From: Paralithodes platypus
Taxonomy: Eukaryota > Arthropoda > Malacostraca > Decapoda > Lithodidae
Direction of reading: 5' to 3'
DNA: 64,000 bases
NCBI GenBank assembly: GCA_032716605.1
Contig: CM064495.1
Location: 43,376,896 to 43,440,895 of the forward strand
The translations under genes and the position numbers were made by a program. Positions 9,811 through 19,535 of the stretch are shown here, piece after piece. Within the stretch, counting starts at the first letter, position 1; every line of letters starts with the position of its first letter. The notes below the pieces were generated by a model. The model worked only from the letters and a program-made list of their open reading frames with translations. It was not told the origin of the DNA and did no database searches.

Positions 9811-12213
9811 TTACATAAGAAAATGGGAGTCTGCAGAAAGCCGATTGGCCTAAGCAAGGCAGATCCCTGTCCCACACAACCCCAGTTCAATTACAAAGCC
9901 CAATTATAGGCTCAACACTCTAATACCCTGAGGATCATCTTACCAAAACGGTTAGAGATTAACGCAGGATTATGGGGGTATGCAGAGTGCTGATTGGCCC
10001 AACCCGGCTGATCCCCCTTCACACCCAACCCTTCTCGTCCATATGCTTTTCCAATTTTATCTTAAAGCTCCCTACCGTTTTAGACCCCACTATAGCACTT
10101 GGTAGTCTATTCCACCCATCTACAACTCTGTTACCAAACCAATATTTGCCTATATCTTTTCTGAAACGAAATTTATCTAATTTGAAACCATTGGTACGAG
10201 TTCTTTCGCTATCACTGAGCTTTAGTACATTTGTCATGTCCCCTTTGTTAATCCCACTAACCCACTTGAACACCTCTATCATATCCCCTCTAACTCTGCG
10301 TCTCTCTAACGAATGTAAACCTAATTTCTTCAACCTTTCTTCATACGAAAGATTTCTAATATTATGGATCATTTTTGTCATTCTACGCTGTACTCTCTCC
10401 AATGAATCTATGTCCATTCTGTAATAAGGACACCAAAATTGGACAGCATAATCCATATTGGGGTCTCACTAATGACAAGTAAAGTTTTAAGATAACATCA
10501 GCAGTTCTGTTACTCACACTCCTAGAGATGAACCCGAGAATCCTGTTTGCCTTATTACGAACGCTTATACACTGTTTTCTAGGTTTCAAATCATTGCTAA
10601 CAAACACACCTAGATCTTTCTCACAGTCTGAATTTTCTAATTCTAAATTAGCTAGTTTATATTTAACATTTGTATGCATCTTCCCTATCTTTAATACCTT
10701 GCATTTGTCAATGTTAAACTTCATCTGCCAATTTACTGACCATTCATGTAAGGTATCTAGATCCCTTTGGAGGCACTCTATATCGCTATCTGAATCAATT
10801 GATCTCCCCATTTTAGTATCGTCTGCGAATTTACTTATCCTACTAGTTATACCTAAATCTAGGTCATTTATGTATATAAGAAACAACAGGGGACCTAATA
10901 CCGATCCCTGGGGGACACCACTTTTGACTGCTCCCCACTCTGACTTGGTACCATTTATGCTGACTCTGTTTCCTACCAATTAGCCATGACCTAATCCATC
11001 CCAACAACGATCCTCCTATTCCATGTGCCTCAACCTTTCTCATCAATCTCTCATAAGGGACTCTGTCGAAAGCTTTACTGAAATCTAAATAAATAATATC
11101 ATATGACTTGTCACTATCTACTGCTTCATATACCTCTGAGAAAAAGCTAAGCAAATTAGTAAGGCAAGAACGTCCCTGAGTGAATCCATGCTGAGAAGAA
11201 TTTATTAAGTTAAATTTGTCTAAGTGGCTTCTAATTTTCCTAGCAATAATAGACTCTAGCAACTTTCCTATGATTGATGTGAGACTAATGGGACGGTAAT
11301 TGGATGCTATCGATTTATCACCTTTTTTGAAGATCGGAACTACATTTGCAAGCTTCCAAGCTTCTGGAACTAAACCTGTTTCTAAAGACTTGTTAAATAA
11401 AAATGCTAATGGGCTACTTAACTCATCTCTGCATTCTTTTAATACTCTAGCATATTGATGCAGGTACCTACCCGATAGCACTATCGTTAGTGAGTGCTGT
11501 ACTGTATTTTATATATTATTTTGTAATAGTATAGATATCTTATCAATATTTGTATTTTTTACTATTGTTAATGTCTTGTCATGTTGCAAATTTGATTTTA
11601 AATAATATTTTGACATTTAACATGTAGTTTCTTTATTCATGCAGAGTTTAGTAAAATTTGCCAGAACGTCCCGGACTTCCCAAACTTGACTACTTCCTTT
11701 AACGTGACGATAGTGCGTTGTTATATGTGCGATTGGTTTGCTTGGGAAACAGATTAACTTGCTCATGTAGTGATGTACACCCTATGTGGTGGATTGTGTT
11801 CTTTTATTTAATAATTTTCATTTTAGTAAACGTTGTTTCCACATAGCGATTTTGATAATTTAATTTGACTTTATATTGTCCTTGTCCCAATTTTGGTTTG
11901 TTTAGTTTGCAAGTTTTACATTTTAATATACCTCGTCAGGACCAGGCGATTTTTGAGGTTTCAGTCTGTCAATTTCCTTAAGCACATCATTTCTACTTAT
12001 ACTAACTGTACTTAACATATTTTCTATACTATCACTATATACCATATTGACTTCTGGAATCTGTGCCAGATTTTCATTAGTGAAAACGGAAAGAAACTGA
12101 CTATTTAATGTACTGCACATTTCTAAATCATTTTCTGTTATTTCTCCTATTGAAGTTTTTAGGGGGCCTATTACATCTCTAACTTTAGATTTATATAGTT
12201 GGTAAAAAGCTTC
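9811..12213 (-). mobile_element. CR1-like LINE (family A), copy 3, split by a 470-bp insertion
   Basis: It begins with the (TTCTTATG)-type tail on the minus strand. It then runs through the C-terminal domain (10456-10019), the reverse transcriptase with [20 protein letters not shown] and FADDTKM (10979-10383), and the fingers with LANVVPIFKKGDKS and HGFTQGRSCLTNLL (11481-10864). After the insertion at 11456-11925 the same element continues (KSPGPDEVY upstream to FYQLYKSKVRDVIG) until it changes to family B at 12213. Frameshifts make it non-functional. Confidence 0.87.
11456..11925 (+). mobile_element. 470-bp unclassified mobile repeat (R2) with ATAT target duplication
   Basis: The flanking LINE sequence is interrupted between ATAT at 11452-11455 and ATAT at 11926-11929. 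The sister copy at about 17568 has the uninterrupted agcATATacctc. The insert starts TGATGCAGGTACC, ends GCAAGTTTTACATTTTA, and has no inverted ends and no ORF. Its 3' module (gtttccacatagcgattttg ... ggtttgtttagtttgcaag) recurs in at least four melted introns, always in this orientation. Confidence 0.75.
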
Positions 12214-12768
12214 TTCTAGAATTTGCATCCAATCATCTACCACCTTAATTAGCTGTAGTACCGTCGACCTCCCCGGCAAGAATCCGAACTGTCTCCCACT
12301 GAAAAGTTGGTTTGACTTCATATGATCCATTATTCCTTCTCTAATTACCGTTTCCATTAGTTTACACACAACACTTGTCAAACTGACTGGTCTATAATTC
12401 CCTGGGTCATTTCTCTTTCCCTTCTTAAATATAGCTGTTATGTTCGCCTCTCTCCAGTCCATCGGGATTTGTCCTGTATTAAACGATACCTCAAATAACA
12501 TTTTCAATGGCTCTACTAACATCTCCCCTCCTTCCTTTATGATTCTTGGGTGTATCCCATCCGGTCCCGGTGACTTACTTCTGTTCATTTTTTCTATAGC
12601 CCTTCTTATTCTAGCATGGGAAAACTCTATTAGTTCTAGTGCCGGTGCCTGTTTGATGGGAATAGTAGGCACTGCATCCTCCGACTCCACTGTTAGTACC
12701 CCCCCAAAGTATTTCCCCAGCACCTCTGCTTTCTCCTTATCAGTCTCCGCTCTACTCCCATCATTCAA
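11923..12768 (-). pseudogene. In-frame chimera of LINE B and LINE A reverse transcriptases
   Basis: A single 281-codon frame joins two families. Residues 1 to about 185 are family B (fingers: SKSPGPDGIHPRII, DWREANITAIFKKGKRND, YRPVSLTSVVCKLMETV, FLPGRSTVLQLIKVVDDW). The rest is family A linker (FYQLYKSKVRDVIGPLK, MCSTLNSQFLSVFTNEN, KSPGPDEVY). The switch is at about 12210-12214 and keeps frame. The order is wrong for a functional enzyme because fingers are followed by an upstream-type linker, so this is a template-switch or recombination product, not an active gene. Confidence 0.7.
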
Positions 12769-14330
12769 CCCCCCACCAGCTCTGGGATCCCTACTCTTCT
12801 TGTTAACTTTTCCTGAATGTACTTCCAGAATATTTTTGGATTATCCTTCACATTTCTAGCTATCTCTCTCTCACTCTCCTTCACCCCCCCTCCTTGTTTC
12901 CCACCTTATTTTATTGTTTATTTGTCTGCGTTCCAGATCCACTTCCTTAGCCTCTATACTAGACCCCCTGTTCTTTTTTAACAATTTTAATCTTTCCCAC
13001 AATCGTTTCTTTCTTCTAATCAATATCCAAAGCTTTCTTTTCATTGGCAATTCTGGGTTAGTTCTTTTCCTCAATTTTGTTTTATCCTTATATTCCCTGA
13101 CTGGTACACTTTTGGATACAGCATTCTCCAGTTTGACTCTAATTTTCCTCCACATTCCTTCAGCGTCTTCACCGTTCAAATATTCCCCCCAGTCAATGTC
13201 CAAACACCGTCTCAGCAGCTCATAATCTGCTCTATCATACATGTATATTTTTCTATTGCTTCTATTATCCCTCTCCGATTTAATGTTACAACTAAAGCTT
13301 ATACAGGCATGGTCACTACGACCTATAGGGCTATCCACATTAACATGTTCCACTATATCCTCTTCATTGCTAAAAATCAAATCAAGTACACTCCCCTGCA
13401 TCCCATCTCTATATCTTGTCATCTCTACAATATGTTGCGTTAAAAAACAATCTCTCACTTTCTCTATAAACTTATTTTCCAGGCTACCCTGTCCCGCTGG
13501 AGTAGTACAATTTGCCCAGTTGATCCTTGGCAAATTGAAATCTCCAATCAAAATTTTATATTTGTTCTCTCTATTATCTATCTCTTCCATTGCTTTCAGT
13601 AGGTTATCATCCTCTCCCCTGTTATTATTTGGGCTTCTATATAGAGGCAATTAGAATTGATCCTCTTACACATTTTACTTCAATACACAAATACTTACAA
13701 TACTGCTGTCTCATATCCACCTCATTAACCTTGAGCTCTTTTCTTACATAAATAAACAGTCTTCTTCCAACCTCTGCTCTAATAGCATTTCTCTCATATA
13801 ACTCAAAACCCTCCAAACTATATTCCACCAGTTCCCTTTCAATTCTAACATTTTTTGGTCTTACTTCCTGTAGGGCTATGACATCAGGTTTTTCCTCTTC
13901 ATCCTGCAACCTACATATCAGTTCTCTTTTCTTGTCCTGAGTAAACACATCCACATTACTAAACATAATTCTTAATCCATCTACCATTCCTTCAGCAATT
14001 ACACCATCCCTTCCCTTTCAATTCTAACATTTTTTGGTCTTACTTCCTGTAGGGCTATGACATCAGGTTTTTCCTCTTCATCCTGCAACCTACATATCAG
14101 TTCTCTTTTCTTGTCCTGAGAAAACACATCCACATTACTAAACATAATCCTTAATCCATCTACCATTCCTTCAGCAATTACACCATCCCGCTCCTCCAGT
14201 CCGTACCCTACTCCCCTGTTAGCACTACTGGGTCTGCCTCTTTGTCTCTCCCTGTGACACCTCCACCCCGTTCTCCTCCTCCGTCACATTCTCTCCCCTC
14301 CCTGATCTCCCCCTCCTTTCTACTCTTATA
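12214..14330 (-). mobile_element. CR1-like LINE (family B), copy 3, 5' half
   Basis: The minus strand encodes the endonuclease. MVDGLRIMFSNVDVFTQDKK, KPDVIALQEVRPKNV and YSLEGFELYER lie in 13987-13637. YKILIGDFNLPRINWANC and SPIGRSDHACISF lie in 13650-12871, together with a basic linker rich in K and R. The reverse transcriptase fingers follow in 12768-12214. A frame break lies at about 13640-13650. This is the only family B copy here with the endonuclease; its 3' half was replaced by LINE A at 12213. The 5' boundary near 14330 is approximate. Confidence 0.85.
13832..14189. repeat. 179-bp direct duplication in LINE B 5' region
   Basis: The segment starting ttccctttcaattctaac at 13832 is repeated at 14011 with only a few differences. 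It covers the endonuclease start region (VIALQEVRPKNV part), so the second copy is an untranslated duplicate upstream of the ORF. Confidence 0.88.
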
Positions 14331-14448
14331 AACCACTTCCTCACTCTAAATATTGAGAACAAAAAGGGGTACTTATTACAAAAACTACCACTAATTATTT
14401 CTTAATATTTGAAGGCTTGTATAGAATAAGGATGTTGCAAAGATCATA

Positions 14449-14743
14449 TTAACTCTTTCCGTCATATTTAGTTACGTAAGTTAGGGGTTGCCCGAGCGCC
14501 CGGTATTTCCCCCATAACACTCTTTCTCAAACCGAGGGACCTTTAGAAGTCGGGAGGAATTTGGGGTTGCCACCAACCAACAGATTATGATCTAACTTAC
14601 CGAGCTCAATATAACCGAAATCGCGTCATAAACTTATTATTGAGCTATTTCACTAAGTTCATATGACGCGATCGCGTCATACGATACTTATGAGCAAAAC
14701 CGCCATATGACGCAATCGCGTCATATATGACGGAGAGGGTTAA
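14449..14743. mobile_element. TTAA-flanked MITE, CGTCATAT family
   Basis: The ends are TTAACTCTTTCCGTCATAT at 14449 and ATGACGGAGAGGGTTAA ending at 14743, an inverted repeat with TTAA on both sides. The interior has repeated CGCGTCATA motifs. No ORF. Confidence 0.78.
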
Positions 14744-14935
14744 AATGTGTTTCAATATCCGGAGATACATTTTATGTGCACTATATAAAGCACTGTAAAA
14801 ACAAAAAACTCTCCCTATTGACGGCAGTGAAACTCTTATTAAGCCCCTTACTGTTAAAATAGATGCTGATTTCAATAAGTCATGGGGGGAGGGGCCTCCT
14901 CAACCCATCCTGTATCCAAAGGCAAAACAAATTAC
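14744..14935 (+). repeat. Dispersed repeat R1, copy 2 (inverted)
   Basis: It matches 7301-7480 in the opposite orientation, including gcactgtaaaa and agatgctgatttcaataagt. The class is unknown. Confidence 0.6.
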
Positions 14936-14976
14936 CCGTATATATTTACTCTGAAAATTACTTACATCCGAGTGTT

Positions 14977-15205
14977 TTAACCCTCTCACGTTCTTGACGC
15001 AATTTTGAGCCTATAAGGGATACTTTAAAGCTTTTGTTACCATCAGGAGCATTTAGAAACCTTTAGTTTAGTTACTTCTGCAGTTGTCTTTGAGTTAGCT
15101 GCGGGCAGAAAACTAATTTTGGAGAGGTAATTATAAGAGTGAGAGAACTCTATTTATTATTGCTAATCTGGCAATCTCTGCATCATAAAAACGTTAAAGG
15201 GTTAA
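14977..15205. mobile_element. TTAA-flanked MITE, GACGCAATTTTGAGCC family, copy 1
   Basis: It runs from TTAACCCTCTCACGTTC to AACGTTAAAGGGTTAA. The inner sequence (gacgcaattttgagcctat, agaaacctttagtttagtta) is the reverse complement of the element at 58194-58428, so two copies of one family are present in the window. Confidence 0.82.
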
Positions 15206-15935
15206 GATTGTTGGATAATGGGAAAATAACATTTTCCGGGGATTGTAACTAATTTCAACTACTGTACCGTACTGTATAATGATGCAAACTATCTAAAAAA
15301 AACAAAAAACAAAAAACATGGGAAAATTAGTGGTAATATTTTCCCAAAATAGTGAGGGGGGGGGGGGGGGGCACTACTGTAAAAGCGTGATTCACCCAAT
15401 AAATGGCGCAATTTGATGCCGTATCTTCAGATTAGGCCTAATGGATAATGGTAAGTTAATGCAAATCCTCCACTCAAACTATGAAACAACTATAAAACAT
15501 TATATTCATTGAAGAAAAAACAAAAAAACATGGTTAATAAGGCCGATGTAGTCTTGTTGAACGCTACAAAAAAAAAAAAAAAAAAAATGCCTTGGCATTC
15601 AGAATGGGTTGAAGGGGCCCTCGCCCCACCCATGATTTATTGAAATCAGTAGCTATTTTGCCAGCAAGGGGCTTAGATATGGCTCAAACTCGATTTGGGT
15701 ATTATCATTACAGTATTTCCGTTCCATCTGCTTATTGTCTAATTTAATTATTTCTGGTAATATAAACTGGGGCATTTCTATTTTCAAATTATACTAGGTT
15801 AGGTTAGGTTGTTAGGTTACTTACTTACTTAGGCTAATGCAATACTAACACCTTACGAGCGGCCTAGGCAGTAATTTCTACGTACCGCCCAGCGGGTGGT
15901 TTTTACCATAAATGGCCTTGTTTCCGTGCTCTTTT
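15206..15935. other. Unassigned spacer with homopolymers and a short R1 copy
   Basis: It contains a G tract near 15356-15371, a poly(A) run at about 15569-15587, a third partial R1 copy (about 15596-15690, catgatttattgaaatcagt) and a GGTTAGGTTAGGTT run at about 15796. No gene is supported. Confidence 0.5.
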
Positions 15936-15937
15936 TA

Positions 15938-18900
15938 AGAACATAAGAAAATGGGAGTCTGCAGAAAGCCGATTGGCCTAAGCAAGGCAGATCCCTGTCC
16001 CACACAACCCCAATTATAGGCTCAACACTAATACCCTGAGGATCATCTTACCAAAACGGTTAGAGATTAACGCAGGATTACGGGGGTCTGCAGAGCACTG
16101 ATTGGCCCAACCCTGCTGATCCCCCTTCACACCCAACCCTTCTCATCCATATGCTTATCCAATTTTATCTTAAAGCTCCCTATCGTTTTTAATCCCACTA
16201 TAGCACCTGGTAGTCCATTCCACCCATCTACAACTCTGTTACCAAACCAATATTTGCCTATATCTTTTCTGAAACGAAATTTATCTAATTTGAAACCATT
16301 GGTACGAGTTCTTTCGCTATCACTGAGCTTTAGTACATTTGTCATGTCCCCTTTGTTAATCCCACTAACCCACTTGAACACCTCTATCATATCCCCTCTA
16401 ACTCTGCGTCTCTCTAACGAATGTAAGCCTAATTTCTTCAACCTTTCTTTATATGGAAGATTTCTAATATTATGGATCATTTTTGTCATTCTACGTTGTA
16501 CTCTCTCCAATGAATCTATGTCCATTCTGTAATAAGGACACCAAAATTGAACAGCATAATCAATATGGGGTCTCACTAATGACAAGTAAAGTTTTAAGAT
16601 AACATCAGCAGTTCTGTTACTCACACTCCTAGAGATGAACCCGAGAATCCTGTTTGCCTTGTTTCGAACGCTTATACACTGTTGTCTAGGCTTCAAATCA
16701 TTGCTAACAAACACACCTAGATCTTTCTCACAATTCGAGTTTTCTAATTCCACATTAGCTAGTTTATATTTAACATTTGTATGCATCTTCCCTATCTTTA
16801 ATACCTTGCATTTGTCAATGTTAAACTTCATCTGCCAATTTACTGACCATTCGTGTAAGGTATCTAGATCCCTTTGGAGGCACTCTATATCTCTATCTGA
16901 ATCAATTGTTCTCCCCATTTTGGTATCGTCTGCAAATTTACTTATCCTACTAGTTATACCTAAATCAAGGTCATTTATGTATATAACAAACAACAGAGGA
17001 CCTAATACAGATCCCTGGGGGACACCACTTTTGACTGCTCCCCATTCTGACTTCGTACCATTTATGCTGACTCTCTGCTTCCTACCAATTAGCCATGACC
17101 TAATCCATCCCAACAACGCCCCACCTATTCCATGCGCCTCAACCTTTCTCATCAATCTCTCATGGGGGACTCTGTCGAAAGCTTTACTGAAATCTAAATA
17201 TATTATATCATATGACTTGTCATTATCTACTGCTTCATATACCTCTGAGAAAAAACTAAGCAAATTAGTAAGGCAAGAACGCCCCTGAGTGAATCCCATG
17301 CTGAGAAGAATTTATTAAATTAAATGTATCTAAGTGGTTTCTAATTTTACTAGCAATAATTGACTCTAGTAGCTTTCCTATAATTGATGTAAGACTAATG
17401 GGACGGTAATTGGATGCTATTGATTTGTCACCTTTTTTGAAGATCGGAACTACGTTTGCAAGCTTCCAAGCTTCTGGAACTATACCTGTCTCCAATGACT
17501 TGTTAAATAAAAATGTTAATGGGTAACTTAACTCATCCCTACATTCTTTTAATACTCTAGCATATACCTCATCAGGACCAGGCGATTTATGAGGTTTCAG
17601 TCTGTCAATTTCCTTAAGCACATCATTTCTACTTATAGTAACCGTACTTAACCTATTTTCTATACTATCGCTATATACCTTACGGACTTCTGGAAACTGT
17701 GCCAAATTTTCATTAGTGAAAACGGAAAGAAATTTACTATTTAATGTACTGCACATTTCTAAATCATTTTCTGTCATTTCTCCTATCGAAGTTTTAAGGG
17801 GACCAATTACATCTCTAACCTTGGATTTATATAGTTGGTAAAAAGGTTTAGGATTATTTTTTGAGTCATTGGCAACCTTGATTTCATAATTTCTTGTTTC
17901 TTTCCTAATATCCTTTTTTACCTGTCTTGATAGATTCTGATAGTAAGCAAGTAGGTGAATTTCGCCTTTCCTAATTTTTCTATATATTCCTCTCTTTTGT
18001 CCTAGAAGATCTAATAGTGTATTATTCATCCATTTGGGTTGGTTCTGTGTTGATCTAAATTTTCTTTTGGGGATGTATTTATTTTGTGCATTGAATACTG
18101 ACTTGATAAAATTATTGTATGTATCTACCAAGGTTGACATCTCTTCCTGACTTAAGATGACAGGTGCCTGAGAAGGGGTACACTCATTTGGACACCTGGA
18201 TCAACTTAATTTTTTGACCATAGGGCTCTTCTTAACCCACGATAATTGGCTTTTTTAAAGTCAGGTATTAATGTTGTATTCTCTCTGGTATTACCTTTCC
18301 ATTGTATATTAAAATACACAGAATTGTGGTCACTATTTCCTAGGTGGTCCCCTATCTCTACATTATTTAGTTATTTACCATATGTTCATTGTTACTGAAA
18401 ACTAAATCGAGAATATTATTACCTCTAGTCGGCGTATCTATGAATTGAAATAAAAAACTAAATTGTACTACCTCTATAAACTCCTCAGAATCAGAGTATT
18501 TGATGCTGCCAATCTATATTCGGAAAATTAAAATCCCCCATAATGCACACATTGCTAAACCTTGATGCCATTTTAATTTCCTCCCATAATGACGTTCCGT
18601 CATTTCTACTCATATTTGGCGGTCTATACATAACTCCAATAACTATGGTCTCACTACCTTCGTTAACCTCTACCCAAACACTTTCATTATCGTTATTTAG
18701 TCTAATACCCGATTTAATACAGCTTTTTAATGTACTCCTGACAAAACTGCTATACCGCCACCCCTCTTACTTGTTCGGTCATATTTAAACAAACTATATC
18801 CTGGTATATCAAATTCTGCTAAAAAATGCCTGGTTTCTGTATTAATCCACGTTTCAGTTAGCGCTATTATGTCTATATTTTCTTTGCCAACAAGGCCTCT

Positions 18901-18945
18901 TAAGTTCGTTCATTTTGTTTCATGCATAAACAAGAGCCAGAGCGT
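15938..18945 (-). mobile_element. CR1-like LINE (family A), copy 4, nearly full length
   Basis: This is the most complete LINE A copy, about 3 kb. The 3' tail (cataagaaaatgggagtctg) is at 15940, then comes the 3' UTR, the reverse transcriptase and C-terminal domain (17299-16127), fingers and linker (18140-17265), and a decayed endonuclease with TETWI-type sequence and GDFNFP remnants (about 18180-18930). The region 18120-18235 differs from sister copies and looks like a small insertion or rearrangement. It gives the empty-site reference for two insertions elsewhere in the window. Confidence 0.9.
16127..18140 (-). pseudogene. LINE A reverse transcriptase ORF with one frameshift
   Basis: The upstream frame (18140-17265) has the linker FYQLYKSKVRDVIGPLK, KSPGPDEVYARVLKECRD, LANVVPIFKKGDKS and NYRPISLTSIIGKLLES. 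The downstream frame (17299-16127) has [56 protein letters not shown], the FADD catalytic box (KFADDTKMGR) and a complete C-terminal domain ending HMDEKGWV. The two are separated by one extra C in gaatcccatgctgag at about 17296; sister copies read gaatccatgctgag. The catalytic residues are intact, so this is a recently dead copy. Confidence 0.85.
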
Positions 18946-19354
18946 AATACAATTAGGTATCCCTGAAAGGGCGTTAATCAAGCTTTCCAATGACACCTGA
19001 ACCATCCTTCTACGATCACTGGTTGTCTTGCAACGATCGTGCAACCTAAGGGCAAAATCGCTAAAATACGGTCATTTAGTTACATAATTACGTGTGTAGC
19101 GAGGGTGGATGGGTGTGGAATAGATGTCAGTAGGCCCACGGCAGCCGTGGCGAGCGGTCATGAGGCAACCTACGCTCCTCCCGTTGCTCGTCTCTCTCTG
19201 AGCCAATATTGCGCCAAAATTGCACACAGACTAAGTCGGGCCCCGCCACATAGACCAGATTTTTCGATACAGACTTAAGTCAGGCCCCGATAGACAGGGG
19301 TTAAATTGCACCAATTCTGCCTATCACAAAACATGGTATGCTGAGTGTGGTCCA
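18946..19354. other. Unassigned spacer
   Basis: No recognisable gene. A 79-codon ORF at 19039-19278 has no domain signature and mixed composition, and I do not consider it real. Confidence 0.35.
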
Positions 19355-19535
19355 GTCGGTGCTCTGCAGACCCGTTTTCCCCTGTTGACCTCTGACCATT
19401 TTGGTGAGGTCAGTCCTCATGGGTGTTAGTGAGTTAGGCCTTATAATTAAGGTTGGGTGTAAGATGGAGCTGCCTTGTGTGGGCCGATCGACTTTCTGCA
19501 GACTCCCATTTTCTTTTATGTTCTTAAAAAATAAT
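19355..19535 (+). mobile_element. LINE A 3' UTR and tail, diverged solitary copy
   Basis: The order of landmarks matches the family A 3' end: ctgcagaccc, ctctgaccattttggt, cctataattrgg-like spacing, ccttgtgtgggccgatcgac, then ctttctgcagactcccattt and a degraded TTCTTATG tail. Only the 3' UTR is present. Confidence 0.75.

Noticed and set aside
19039..19278. 79-codon ORF
   Set aside because: No domain, no conserved neighbour, ordinary chance length in this composition.
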